NCBI RefSeq assembly: GCF_017304635.1
Contig: NZ_JAFKMA010000002.1
Span: forward strand, 448,962 to 512,961
Length of the DNA stretch: 64,000 bases
Reading direction: 5' to 3'
DNA from: Sphingomonas sp.
Lineage (GTDB): Bacteria; Pseudomonadota; Alphaproteobacteria; Sphingomonadales; Sphingomonadaceae
The notes beneath the pieces were generated by a model. It ran no database searches and was not told the DNA's origin. It saw only the letters and a list, made by a program, of their open reading frames with translations. Numbering within the stretch: the stretch's first letter is position 1; each line of letters starts with the position of its first letter. Positions 54,904-64,000 of the stretch are shown here, piece by piece. A program made the translations under genes and the position numbers.

Positions 54904-55215
54904 TCAGAGCTCCGCTCGCTCGGCGCTCGCCGTGTTGGTGGGCGACAGGCGCAGGATCGACGACGGCCCGGTCACGAGGTCGGCGATTGCAGCGCGAAGC
55001 CTGACGACCGGCTCGCCCTTCGCGTGCGCCGCGAGCGCATCACCATCGGCCCATTTCGAGATGGTCACGACGCTGTCGTCGGTCGTGTGGAGCGCGTAGA
55101 GGTCGCAGCCGGCTTCCGCGCGGATGTCGGACGCGATCGTCTCGACGGCCGCAAGCAGCGCGTCGCGCTGGCCGGGTTTCGGGTGCATGTGAACAACGGT
55201 GACGATGGCCGCCAT
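54904..55215 (-). CDS. ABM-fold (antibiotic biosynthesis monooxygenase-like) protein
   Basis: A 103-residue single-domain protein: VTVVHMHPKPGQRDALLAAV, then RAEAGCDLYALHTTDDSVVT, SKWADGDALAAHAKGEPV. This is the dimeric ferredoxin-like fold of YgiN/ABM proteins, which include quinol monooxygenases and heme-degrading or accessory enzymes. It is the first gene of the leftward operon, with the shared LysR region upstream. It probably oxidises or stabilises a quinol-like intermediate; that is inferred from the quinone oxidoreductase-like gene in the same operon. Confidence 0.85.
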   Translation of the reverse strand: MAAIVTVVHMHPKPGQRDALLAAVETIASDIRAEAGCDLYALHTTDDSVVTISKWADGDALAAHAKGEPVVRLRAAIADLVTGPSSILRLSPTNTASAERAEL

Positions 55216-55277
55216 GGTCTCTCTTTCTCGCGGTCATCCGCCGCGTCGTGCTCGCTAGAAGACCGTGTCGACTTGTC

Positions 55278-55297
55278 CGCGACAAACGAAGCTTTTC
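55278..55297 (+). promoter_or_regulatory. 20-bp operator-like repeat, copy 1
   Basis: CGCGACAAACGAAGCTTTTC, found again in inverted orientation at 56280-56299. Here its core forms AAACGAA-GCTT-TTCGTTT, a dyad of the kind bound by LysR-type regulators. It lies between the ABM-fold gene start and lysR. Confidence 0.7.
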
Positions 55298-55346
55298 GTT
55301 TTAGGCTGAATCTGGCTCAACCGAAGATTGGGCAAGAGGAGGGCCA

Positions 55347-56243
55347 TTGGACGTTCTGCCATCGTTGAGCGCGCTGCGCGCGTTCGAAGCTGCGGCTCGG
55401 CTCGGCTCCTTCCAACTGGCGGCGCAGGAAATGAGCCTGACGCCGTCGGCCATCAGCTATCAAATCCGCAATCTCGAGACGACGCTCGGCCAACCCCTGT
55501 TCGTCCGGCAACACCGCAAGGTCAGCCTGACCTCGGCGGGCGACATCCTCAACCAGTTCGTCCAACGGGGTTTCAACGAGCTGCGCAATGGCGCGGCCGC
55601 CGTGCAACAGGTCCGCAATCCGCGCGTCCTGCGCATGACCTGCGCACCCGCCTTTGCCAACGCCTTCCTGACCCACCGCATCCGGGCGTTCGAGCTCGCC
55701 AACCCGCAACTCGAGCTTCAGTTGGTCGTCGCGCATTCGGTGATGGACCTGGTGGCAGACGGGCTCGATGTCGCGATCCGCTTTTCGATCAATCCGCCCG
55801 CCGACCTCTACGCCAAGGAAATCGCCGACCTCGCCTACACGCCGATCTGCGTGCCGGCGCTGGCAGAGAACCTGCACACGGTCGACGACCTCCTGCAGGC
55901 GAAGCGCGTGCTGGTGCGCGAGCATGCGCAGGGTTGGACCAACTGGTTTGCCGGGACCGGACGCACCGTCGCCGGCGGCCGGGAGCTCCAGGTCGAAACG
56001 CTCAACGTCTCGGTACAAGCCGCCTTGGACGGTCTCGGCATATCGCTGTTGCCGCGCGTGATCGTTGCGTCGCATCTCGCAGCCGGCCGGCTCGTGGCGC
56101 CGTTCGATCACGATCTCATCAGCCAGTACAAATACTGGTTCGCGTGCCGCCGGGGCGAAGAGCATACCATGAAGATCCGTCGGATCGAGCGCTGGCTGCG
56201 CGACGAAATCAAGACACCGCATCTGCCACCCATCGCCGCCTGA
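55347..56243 (+). CDS. LysR-family regulator (GcvA-like)
   Basis: A 298-residue LysR-type regulator starting at TTG (55347), with AAGAGGAGGG just upstream. The helix-turn-helix covers residues 8-66 (LSALRAFEAAARLGSFQLAA, MSLTPSAISYQIRNLE), and the effector domain starts at about 92. GcvA-like order is seen throughout. It is divergent from the enzyme operon, the usual place for its regulator. The same 20-bp repeat occurs on both sides of the gene, so it probably also controls the receptor gene downstream. The inducer is unknown, likely an intermediate or substrate of the pathway. Confidence 0.92.
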   Translation: MDVLPSLSALRAFEAAARLGSFQLAAQEMSLTPSAISYQIRNLETTLGQPLFVRQHRKVSLTSAGDILNQFVQRGFNELRNGAAAVQQVRNPRVLRMTCAPAFANAFLTHRIRAFELANPQLELQLVVAHSVMDLVADGLDVAIRFSINPPADLYAKEIADLAYTPICVPALAENLHTVDDLLQAKRVLVREHAQGWTNWFAGTGRTVAGGRELQVETLNVSVQAALDGLGISLLPRVIVASHLAAGRLVAPFDHDLISQYKYWFACRRGEEHTMKIRRIERWLRDEIKTPHLPPIAA

Positions 56244-56279
56244 CCACCATTTCACCTAAGCTTGGCTCATGCGAAGCGG

Positions 56280-56299
56280 AAAAGCTTCGTTTGTCGCGT
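56280..56299 (-). promoter_or_regulatory. 20-bp operator-like repeat, copy 2 (inverted)
   Basis: Exact reverse complement of 55278-55297. It lies about 95 nt before the receptor ATG and is part of a local dyad CGAAGC-GGAAAA-GCTTCG. Probable second binding site of the LysR regulator. Confidence 0.7.
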
Positions 56300-57889
56300 C
56301 CAATCGCTCCGCCTCTACTGGCACGGTCGATCCCTGCATCGGCAACCCACACGCAACTCAGAGTGCGGCGGGTTCAGAGAGGAGGACAGAAGGTATGACG
56401 TGGTCCCGCAATTCGCGACGCAAATACGGGGTACTCGTTGGTGTCAGCGTCCTTGGACTGATCGCCGCCGCAGCGCCGGCATGTGCCCAGACCAAGCCGG
56501 TTGACGACAAGAAACCGACCGAGCCCGCCAAGGACCAGCCCGACGCCGACACAGGCAAGGACATCGTCGTCACCGGTTCGCGCACGGTCACCAATGGTGC
56601 CTCGGCCCCGACCCCGGTCACCGTCGTGTCGACCGCGCAGCTCGTCGCCGCCCAGCCGGGGAACCTCGCCGATTCGCTCAATCAGATTCCCGTGCTTCGC
56701 GGATCGCAGCGGCCGTCCTCGGCCGGCGCCGCGTTCGGCACGTCGGGTGCTGGCGCCAATCTCCTCGCGTTGCGCGGTCTTGGGCCGTTCCGCACGCTCG
56801 TCCTGCTCGATGGGCGCCGTATCGCGCCGACGACGCTCTACGGGACCACCGACGCCAATCTCATTCCGCAAGGCCTGGTGAGCCGGGTCGATGTCGTCAC
56901 CGGCGGCGCCTCGGCCGCCTATGGTTCGGATGCCCTGGCCGGCGTCGTCAATTTCGTGCTCGATTCCAAGTTCAAGGGTGTGAAGGGGAACGTTCAGGGC
57001 GGGGTCGCCGGTCGCGGCGACGCACCATCGATGAAGGCAAACCTGACGCTCGGGTTCGGTACGCCCGACAACAAACTCAACCTCGTCGTCTCGGGGGATT
57101 TCTTCCGCCAGAAGGGGATCAACCTCGACTATAACGGGCGGACCTGGGCGGAGCAGGGCTGGGGCATTATCGGCGAGAGCACGACCTCCCCGTACCAGGT
57201 GATCGCCCCGAACGTCGAAGACTCGAACGGCACGCGCGGCGGGCTGATCACCGGCTGCCGCAATGCCGCGGGGGCCGTCGCGTGTCCGACGGCGCTCGCC
57301 AACATGCAGTTCGCGCCGGACGGTTCGCTGATCGCATTCAACAAGGGGCAATATGTCACGTCGGGTCTGATGAGTGGCGGTGACGGTACCGCCCGGCGCA
57401 CCAATCTCCTGCCGTCGCTGCAGTTGGCCAACGTGTTCGGTCGGGTGACCTGGGAAGCCACGCCGAACCTGACGCTTTATGGCGAAGGCCTCTACGGCAA
57501 GCTTCACTCGGACTATCTGGCGACGCTCGAGACCTTCAATATCGGCGCGAACGCGTTCACGATCTTCTCGGACAACGCCTATCTGCCGCAGGCGGTGAAA
57601 GCCGCGATGGCCAATGCCGGGCTGACCTCCTTCACGTTAGGGCGCAACTCGATCGAGGTCGGTCCCACGCACGACGTCAACGACACGACGACCAAGCGCT
57701 TCGTCGGCGGCCTCGACGCCAAGTTCGGCGGCAGCTGGCGCGGCTCGGCCTATGTCCAATATGGCGAATCGCACGTGGTCTACACTCAGACCAACGCCCA
57801 GATCGTCCGCAACATGTACAACGCCGCTGACGCGGTGGTCGACCCGGCGACCGGCAACGTCGTCTGCCGCTCGACGCTCCTAGGAACGG

Positions 57890-58311
<422 letters not shown>

Positions 58312-58315
<4 letters not shown>

Positions 58316-58821
58316 GCACCGAGCGCGCGGTGCTGGCCGGTGGGTGCTTCTGGGGAATGCAGGACCTGATCCGCAAGTTGCCCGGCGTCGTCTCGACGCG
58401 CGTCGGCTATTCCGGCGGCGAGGTGCCTAACGCCACCTACCGCAACCACGGCAACCATGCCGAGTCGATCGAGATCGTGTTCGATCCGACGCGGACGACG
58501 TATCGTGCGCTGCTCGAGTTCTTTTTCCAAATCCACGATCCGACGACGCGCGACCGGCAGGGCAACGATCGGGGCGCAAGCTACCGCTCCGCGATTTTCT
58601 ACGCCACGCCCGAGCAGAAGGCGGTGGCGGAGGAAACCATCGCCGACGTTGACGCCTCCGGCCTTTGGCCGGGCAAGGTGGTGACCGAGGTGTCTCCGCT
58701 AGGCGACTTCTGGCAGGCGGAGCCCGAGCACCAGGATTATCTGGAGCGCATCCCCAACGGCTACACCTGCCACTTCTTCAGGCCGGGCTGGAGGCTGCCG
58801 CATCGCGCCGACCTCACCTGA
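58312..58821 (+). CDS. msrA: Peptide-methionine (S)-S-oxide reductase
   Basis: A 169-residue MsrA. The catalytic motif [11 protein letters not shown] has C12; [49 protein letters not shown] and [12 protein letters not shown] are all typical. It reduces the S form of methionine sulfoxide, complementing MsrB. The start overlaps the msrB stop (ATGA), so the two are translated together. There is no signal peptide; it is cytoplasmic. Length is normal for the short form. Confidence 0.95.
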
Positions 58822-58968
58822 CAGACGGTTTCGAATTCGCTTCTGAACGGAGAGGTCGTGCTTCTGATCCGAGACTAGTTCTTATGCATGTCTGCTCTTG
58901 AGGTTCTTCGATCCCTCGTCGAACGACGACAAAGGGGCGCAATCCCGCCCGTGGTTCGCCAATGCAGG

Positions 58969-61329
58969 TCAGCTTTCGCCCGCCGTCAAAAAGAGTTTGT
59001 CGAGCCTTATAGGCAGGTCGCGAATGCGCGTTCCGGTAGCGTTGTAGACCGCATTCGCCACTGCCGCTGCGACGCCGGTAATGCCGATCTCGCCAATCCC
59101 GTGCGCGCCCATCGGCGTGTGCGGGTCGGGTATGTCGGTCCATATCACATCGATCTCGGGCAGGTCGGCGTGGACCGGCACGTGATACTCGGCGAGGCTC
59201 GGGTTCATGATCCGCCCGTTACGTTCATCGAACTGCGTTTCCTCCATCAGCGCCATGCCGAGGCCCATGATGATGCCGCCGCGGAACTGGCTAAGCGCGG
59301 TCTTGGGATTGAGGATCCGGCCGCAATCGAACGAGCCCAGGATGCGGCTGACGCGAGGTTCACCGGTGACGCTGTTCACCCGCACTTCGCAGAAGATGGC
59401 GCTGTGAGAGTGCATCGACCAGTGCATCAGCTCGAGCGGCGGCGTTCCTTTCTGCGTGACCTCGATCTGATCACGTTGCGCGCGGGCGAGGATCGACGCG
59501 TAGCTTTCACGGCGGGCCGGATCGTCGAGCTTGGCCAGCCCGCCATCCTCGCTGCCGACGTCGTCGGGAGACAGACCAGCGAGCGGCGAGTCGTTGCCGG
59601 CCAGCGTCAGCAACTCGGCGACCAGCGCATTGTGGGCCGCAATCACCGCGGCGCCGATCGCTGCGGTCTGCTGCGATCCGCCCGCCATGATCGCGCCGGG
59701 GATCGCGGAGTCGCCATAGGCAATTTCGACCCGCTCGAGTGGCAGGCCGAGCCGTTCCGCCGCAACGATCGCGGTGGTGGTCGACGTGCCCATCCCCATC
59801 TCCGCCGCGGCGACCGCGACCTTGGCGCGAACACCGTCGCCGTCAAGAACCAGCGTGAGGCGCGCCGCCGCCCCCGGCATGCGGTAGTAGGGATAGGTGC
59901 CGGTCGCGCAGCCCATGCCGACCAGCCACTCGCCATCGCGGCGCATCCCCGGCACCGCGCTTCGCTCGGCCCAGCCGAACCGTTCCGCGCCGCTGCGCCA
60001 TGCCTCGACGATGTGGCGCGACGAGAAGGGCAGTCCGGAGACCGGATCTTTGTCGGGCTCGTTCCTGATCCGGAGCTCGATCGGATCCATGTCCAGCTCG
60101 ACCGCAAGCTCATCAATCGCCGATTCAAGCGCGAATGTCCCGACCGACTCGCCCGGCGCTCGCATGAACGTGTTTGCGAGCATGTTCATCCTCGCGACAT
60201 TCGTCTGCAGCTTGATGTTTGGCGACGCGTAAGCTGCACGCGTGCCCAAGATGAAGGGTTCCGGCATGTTGTTGTGCGGCGTCATCACCGACAGGCCGGT
60301 ATGGATGACCGCTTCGAGGCTGCCGTCGGGGTTCGCGCCAAGCGCGACCCGCTGCTCGGTCAGCGTGCGTCCGCCGACCACGCGATAGACGCCTTCGCGC
60401 GACAACGTGATGCGCACCGGCCGCGCGGCCAGTTTGGCCGCGGCCGCGCCGATGATCTGGTGATCCCACAGCCCCTTGCAGCCGAACCCGCCGCCGACAT
60501 AGGGCGAGGTCAGGTGAACCTGTCCCGGCTCGAGGCCGAACACCTCGCCGATCGTTTGCGCCTGCGCCGTGACCATCTGACTTGCGTCGTGCAGGATCAG
60601 TTCGCCGTCGATCCACGCGATCGTCGCGGCGTGCGGTTCGATCGGATTGTGGTTGTGGCGCGGCGTCCGATAGAGGTGATCGACCCGATGCGGCGCATCG
60701 CGGAGCGCGCCTTCGGCATCGCCGACCTCGTCAAGTAGCGGCTCGCCCATGAAGAGGCCCTGCTCGACGCCGTTCGCTTTCGCTTCTTCGAGAGTTGTCG
60801 TCGAAGGCTCGGCCTCATACGTGAAGTTGAGCAGCGATTTGGCGTAATCGGCCTGCTCCTGCGTTTCCGCCAGCACCAAGGCGATCGGCTGGCCGTTCCA
60901 GTGAACGCGGTCGTCCTGTAGGATCGGCAGGTCGGCGGGGCCGACCGCAGTCGGCGACGACCCGAACACGCCAGGCGTGTTCATACGCGGCGCATTGCGA
61001 TGGGTCATCACCAGCACGACGCCGGGTGCGGACTCGGCCGCGGCGCTGTCGATCGAGACGATCCGTCCGCGCGGGATCTTTGCAAAGGCGAGCGCGGCAT
61101 AGGTCATGTCGTCGAAAGCGAACTCCGCGGCGAACCGGGCGGCACCCGTCACCTTCAGCGGTCCGTCGAGCCGCGACACCGGCGAACCGATCAGGCCATG
61201 CTTGCGCGCAATAAGCGGGTCGGGCCTGCCCCCCGGTATCCAGCTGTCGGGCGCCAGCGGCACCAACTTGGCTATCGCGCCTTGCAGAAGACCCTGCGCG
61301 ATCCCCTTCGCGTTATCGACGATGCTCAT
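58969..61329 (-). CDS. paoC: Aldehyde oxidoreductase, molybdenum-binding subunit (PaoC-like)
   Basis: A 786-residue large subunit of the xanthine oxidase family. SPVSRLDGPLKVTGAARFAA begins the first domain; SPYVGGGFGCKGLWDHQI, NTFMRAPGESVGTFALESAI and GMGTSTTTAIVAAERLGLPL hold the molybdopterin contacts; GAHGIGEIGITG near the end carries the catalytic glutamate. It would oxidise aldehydes or N-heterocycles together with the two small subunits. Its start overlaps the stop of the FAD subunit gene. No PaoD/XdhC-type cofactor insertion gene is seen in the window; it may be elsewhere. The long open frame on the opposite strand is a shadow. Confidence 0.93.
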   Translation of the reverse strand: MSIVDNAKGIAQGLLQGAIAKLVPLAPDSWIPGGRPDPLIARKHGLIGSPVSRLDGPLKVTGAARFAAEFAFDDMTYAALAFAKIPRGRIVSIDSAAAESAPGVVLVMTHRNAPRMNTPGVFGSSPTAVGPADLPILQDDRVHWNGQPIALVLAETQEQADYAKSLLNFTYEAEPSTTTLEEAKANGVEQGLFMGEPLLDEVGDAEGALRDAPHRVDHLYRTPRHNHNPIEPHAATIAWIDGELILHDASQMVTAQAQTIGEVFGLEPGQVHLTSPYVGGGFGCKGLWDHQIIGAAAAKLAARPVRITLSREGVYRVVGGRTLTEQRVALGANPDGSLEAVIHTGLSVMTPHNNMPEPFILGTRAAYASPNIKLQTNVARMNMLANTFMRAPGESVGTFALESAIDELAVELDMDPIELRIRNEPDKDPVSGLPFSSRHIVEAWRSGAERFGWAERSAVPGMRRDGEWLVGMGCATGTYPYYRMPGAAARLTLVLDGDGVRAKVAVAAAEMGMGTSTTTAIVAAERLGLPLERVEIAYGDSAIPGAIMAGGSQQTAAIGAAVIAAHNALVAELLTLAGNDSPLAGLSPDDVGSEDGGLAKLDDPARRESYASILARAQRDQIEVTQKGTPPLELMHWSMHSHSAIFCEVRVNSVTGEPRVSRILGSFDCGRILNPKTALSQFRGGIIMGLGMALMEETQFDERNGRIMNPSLAEYHVPVHADLPEIDVIWTDIPDPHTPMGAHGIGEIGITGVAAAVANAVYNATGTRIRDLPIRLDKLFLTAGES

Positions 61330-62312
61330 GCCGCGCCTCCCGCCAACTCGCCCAGCACGGCGACGAGTGTCCGCGTGGCGAGCGGGATTTTGAAACCGTT
61401 ATCGCTTAGCGGCCGAGCGTCTGCGAGTTCGGCAATGGCGGCGTCGCGAAATGACTGGTCGCCCGGCGGCTTGCCGCGCAGCACCATCTCGGCCTTCAAC
61501 GCGCGCCATGGCCGGTGGGCGACCCCGCCAAGCGCGATGCGGACGTCGCTGATCCGGCCGTCGGTCACTTTCAGCGCGGCGGCAACAGACACGAGCGCAA
61601 AGGCGTAGCTCGCCCGGTCGCGCACCTTGCGATAGGTCGAGTTTGACGCGATCGGCAAGGCGGGCAATTCGACCGCGGTGATCAATTCGCCGGGCTCCAG
61701 CACGGTGTCGATTTCCGGATGATCCCCCGGCAGGCGGTGTAGCTCGACGAACGGCAGGGTGCGTTTGCTGCCGGCACGCTCCAGGTGCACCACAGCATCG
61801 AGCGCCGCGAACGCTACGCACATGTCCGACGGCTGCGTCGCAACGCACTGCGACGACGCACCCAGGATCGCATGTCCGCGATTGAATCCCCCAATCGCGT
61901 CGCAGCCAGAGCCCGGTGAGCGTTTGTTACAGCGTGATCCGTCCGTATCGTAGAAATAGGCGCACCGCGTCCGCTGGAGCAAATTGCCGCCGACGGTCGC
62001 CATGTTGCGGATCTGAGCCGAAGCCCCGGCCAAGATGGCGCGAGACAACATCGGGTATCGCGCTCGCACGGTATGGTGCTCCGCGAGCGCCGTGTTCTTC
62101 GCCGCGGCACCGATAACCATCCCGCCGGCCGGCGTCTCCTCGATCGCGGCGGACAGGCCGGTGACATCTACCAAGCTGCGCGGTCGTTCAACCGTTTCCC
62201 GCATCAGATCGACGAGATTGGTGCCGCCGCCGAGATAAGCGGCAGCGGGCGCGCTCCTCAGCCGCAAAGCGTCAGCCACATTCTCAGCGCGGGCATAATC
62301 GAACGGGCTCAT
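61326..62312 (-). CDS. paoB: Aldehyde oxidoreductase, FAD subunit (PaoB-like)
   Basis: A 328-residue FAD-binding subunit: YLGGGTNLVDLMRETVERP holds the FAD pyrophosphate loop, and ATVGGNLLQRTRCAYFYDTD plus four cysteines around CNKRSPGSGCDAIGG match PaoB/YagS-type subunits, which bind an extra 4Fe-4S cluster. CDS overlaps both neighbours by 4 nt. Electrons flow from the molybdenum site through the 2Fe-2S subunit to this flavin. Confidence 0.93.
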   Translation of the reverse strand: MSPFDYARAENVADALRLRSAPAAAYLGGGTNLVDLMRETVERPRSLVDVTGLSAAIEETPAGGMVIGAAAKNTALAEHHTVRARYPMLSRAILAGASAQIRNMATVGGNLLQRTRCAYFYDTDGSRCNKRSPGSGCDAIGGFNRGHAILGASSQCVATQPSDMCVAFAALDAVVHLERAGSKRTLPFVELHRLPGDHPEIDTVLEPGELITAVELPALPIASNSTYRKVRDRASYAFALVSVAAALKVTDGRISDVRIALGGVAHRPWRALKAEMVLRGKPPGDQSFRDAAIAELADARPLSDNGFKIPLATRTLVAVLGELAGGAA

Positions 62313-62815
62313 GCCGCCACCTCCGCCGCGAGCATTTCCTGGATCGCATCGATGATCCCGTTGTGCGCGCCGCAGCGGCAGAGGTTGCCGCTCATCCGTT
62401 CCTGGATTTCATCGCGGGTCAGCGCAACGTCGCCGCAAAGGTCGGCAGTGACGTGACTCGGCACGCCGCGCTTCGCCTCCACTGCCATACCGATCGCGGA
62501 ACAGATTTGCCCAGGGGTGCAATAGCCGCACTGAAATCCGTCATGTTCGATGAACGCCGCCTGCAGCGGATGCAGCCCATCTTCGTCGGCCAGGCCCTCG
62601 ATCGTCGTGATCTCGCGGCCGTCGTATTGCACCGCTAGCGCCAGGCAGGAGAGCACGCGCTCACCATCCGCGAGCACCGTGCATGCTCCGCACGCCCCTT
62701 GATTGCATCCCTTCTTGGTGCCCGGCAGGCGCAGTTCCTCTCGCAGGAAATCGAGCAGTGAGACACGCGGATCGGCTGGCACTTCCGTTGCCGACCCATT
62801 GATGATTATCGACAT
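62309..62815 (-). CDS. paoA: Aldehyde oxidoreductase, 2Fe-2S subunit (PaoA-like)
   Basis: A 168-residue subunit with two 2Fe-2S clusters: GCNQGACGACTVL for the plant-ferredoxin type and CGYCTPGQ with NLCRCG for the helical one. The start at 62815 gives MSIIINGSATEVPADPRVSL. Upstream codons in frame (to 62929) do not look like a Tat signal, so the enzyme is probably cytoplasmic, unlike the E. coli PaoABC enzyme, which is periplasmic. It is the first gene of the operon. Confidence 0.93.
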   Translation of the reverse strand: MSIIINGSATEVPADPRVSLLDFLREELRLPGTKKGCNQGACGACTVLADGERVLSCLALAVQYDGREITTIEGLADEDGLHPLQAAFIEHDGFQCGYCTPGQICSAIGMAVEAKRGVPSHVTADLCGDVALTRDEIQERMSGNLCRCGAHNGIIDAIQEMLAAEVAA

Positions 62816-62968
62816 CGAAGAGTTCCCGCCGTTCGAGATGATTGCGCAACGGCCAGCCGCACTCTTTGTGCCGCATAGAAACGGAAACGCCTCGAATTGA
62901 CGGCAGCTTACGGGTCTGTCCGATGCCACGACAGATGTCCGAAGGGGGGCGCATTGTCGCCTCTGGCG

Positions 62969-64000
62969 CTACCAAATCCGTGCGCGCGACCCTGACGCCA
63001 AATAGTATTTCTCGCCCGGCTTCACGCCGAACGCGCCATACCAAGCATCGACATTACGCACTGCGCCAATCACGCGGAACCGGTTGGGGGCGTGATCGTC
63101 GTTCGACAGAGTCGCTCGCATGAAGTCGTCGCTGTCCTTAGAACGCCGCACCTGCGTGTACGACAGAAAGAAGCGCTGGTCGCCGGTCAGTCCGTCGATC
63201 ACCGGTGCGGGCTTGCCGCCCAGCGATGCATGATAGGCGTCCAGCGCGGCGAGCAGGCCGCCGAGGTCCGCGATGTTCTCGCCCATCGTCAGCTGGCCGT
63301 TGACGTGTTGTCCCGGCAACGGCTCGAACGCGTCATATTGTGCGCCGAGCACGGCGATGCGGCGATCGAACTCGGCGACGTCGGTCGGCGTCCACCAATC
63401 CTTGAAGTTGCCGTAAACATCGATCTGGCGACCGGCGTTGTCGAAGCTGTGCGTCAATTCGTGGCCGATTATTGCGCCGATCCCGCCGTAATTGACGGCC
63501 GGGTCGGCGGTCATGCTGAAGAAGGGCGGCTGCAACCGCGCGGCGGGGAAGACGATCTTGAGCTGCTGTCCGGAATTGTAGGCGTTGATGGTCTGCGGCG
63601 TCAGATCCCACAGCCGCCGATCGACCGGCTTGGCGAGCATCGCGCGCTCGCGCTCCCAGTCAGCGCTCATCGACCGCTCGACGTTACCGTAGAGGTCGCC
63701 GGGCACGATCCTGATTCCGGAATAGTCCCGCCAGACGTCGGGATAGCCGACCTGAACCGTCATCCGATCGAGCTTGGCGACCGCCTTATCGCGGGTTGCG
63801 GGCGTCATCCAGTCGTTTGTGGCCAGCCGCCGTCGCAGCGCGGCCTTCACGTTGTTCGCCAGAACCAGCATCGCGGCCTTGCGCTGCGGGTCGAAGAAGC
63901 GCCGGACATATTCACGACCAATCAGTTCGCCGAGCCGGTCATCGACGAGATTGATCGCGCGGCGCTCGCGGGTCGGCGTGCCGCGCGATGCGCGCACGAT
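62969..64000 (-). CDS. M13-family (neprilysin-like) metallopeptidase, 5' end outside window
   Basis: The visible 343 codons are the C-terminal half of a PepO/neprilysin-type zinc peptidase. IGHELTHSFDNAGRQ holds HExxH, and GENIADLGGLLAALDAY holds the third ligand with ExxxD. INAYNSGQQLKIVFPAARLQ lies before it, where NAYY is more usual. The C-terminal SRARIW is normal for the family. The frame is open to the window edge; the N-terminal half and any signal peptide lie beyond 64000. Family members cleave peptides in the periplasm. Confidence 0.9.
   Translation of the reverse strand: MVRASRGTPTRERRAINLVDDRLGELIGREYVRRFFDPQRKAAMLVLANNVKAALRRRLATNDWMTPATRDKAVAKLDRMTVQVGYPDVWRDYSGIRIVPGDLYGNVERSMSADWERERAMLAKPVDRRLWDLTPQTINAYNSGQQLKIVFPAARLQPPFFSMTADPAVNYGGIGAIIGHELTHSFDNAGRQIDVYGNFKDWWTPTDVAEFDRRIAVLGAQYDAFEPLPGQHVNGQLTMGENIADLGGLLAALDAYHASLGGKPAPVIDGLTGDQRFFLSYTQVRRSKDSDDFMRATLSNDDHAPNRFRVIGAVRNVDAWYGAFGVKPGEKYYLASGSRARIW

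Noticed and set aside
58888-60738. A 616-residue plus-strand open frame opposite paoC
   Set aside because: Antisense shadow of a clear molybdenum enzyme gene; biased composition and no domain.

Overview
The window looks like chromosomal DNA of a sphingomonad (Alphaproteobacteria, Sphingomonas or a close relative). This rests on family content and not on a database search: a MucR-type regulator remnant, a LuxR-type regulator with a C-terminal membrane anchor, a BLUF photosensor, TonB-dependent receptors, ThyX as thymidylate synthase, and many short proteins of sphingomonad style. Most of the sequence is GC-rich. Roughly the first 11 kb, and especially 5.8-6.4 kb and 8.8-9.2 kb, is visibly richer in A and T, which suggests acquired DNA. 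No rRNA, tRNA or CRISPR array was seen.

Region by region. 1-3.4 kb: the end of a peptide-modification cluster, with a cobalamin-dependent radical SAM RiPP maturase (cut by the window edge), an ABC-type membrane protein and an ABC ATPase. 3.4-6.0 kb: regulators (MarR type, LuxR type) and small proteins. 6.4-11.0 kb: a second, divergent biosynthetic cluster. An oxidoreductase, an adenylate-forming enzyme and a 69-residue peptide gene with a TTG start read leftward; a PhyH-type dioxygenase and a hexapeptide-repeat protein read rightward. 11-20 kb: a secreted metzincin-like protease, two SRAP-type proteins, a BLUF protein, a frameshifted mucR and a PPP-type phosphatase. 20.4-20.7 kb: an IS5-type transposase remnant.

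20.8-33.3 kb is a stress and accessory block: formate/nitrite-type channel, YihY-type protein, aldo/keto reductase, cardiolipin synthase, transglutaminase-like protein, a small HhH protein and a leftward operon led by a large catalase. 33.9-43.2 kb holds transporters, a metallophosphoesterase, two RimK-like ATP-grasp enzymes around a frameshifted luciferase-like monooxygenase, and several decayed genes. 43.4-45.4 kb is a three-gene toxin-antitoxin-like operon; thyX follows. 46.6-50.0 kb is a two-gene unit made of a GHKL-type ATPase and a large protein with two phosphoribosyltransferase-like regions. I do not recognise it as a described system.

51-58 kb is a catabolic island: thiolase, quinone-oxidoreductase-like enzyme, two tandem SDRs and an ABM-fold protein, next to a LysR regulator and a TonB-dependent receptor that is cut off and joined to msrB-msrA. 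A perfect 20-bp inverted repeat lies on either side of lysR, upstream of the enzyme operon and of the receptor. 59-63 kb encodes a PaoABC-like molybdenum enzyme, and the window ends inside an M13 metallopeptidase. The best candidates for something undescribed are the GHKL/PRTase pair and the divergent peptide cluster at 6.4-11 kb.
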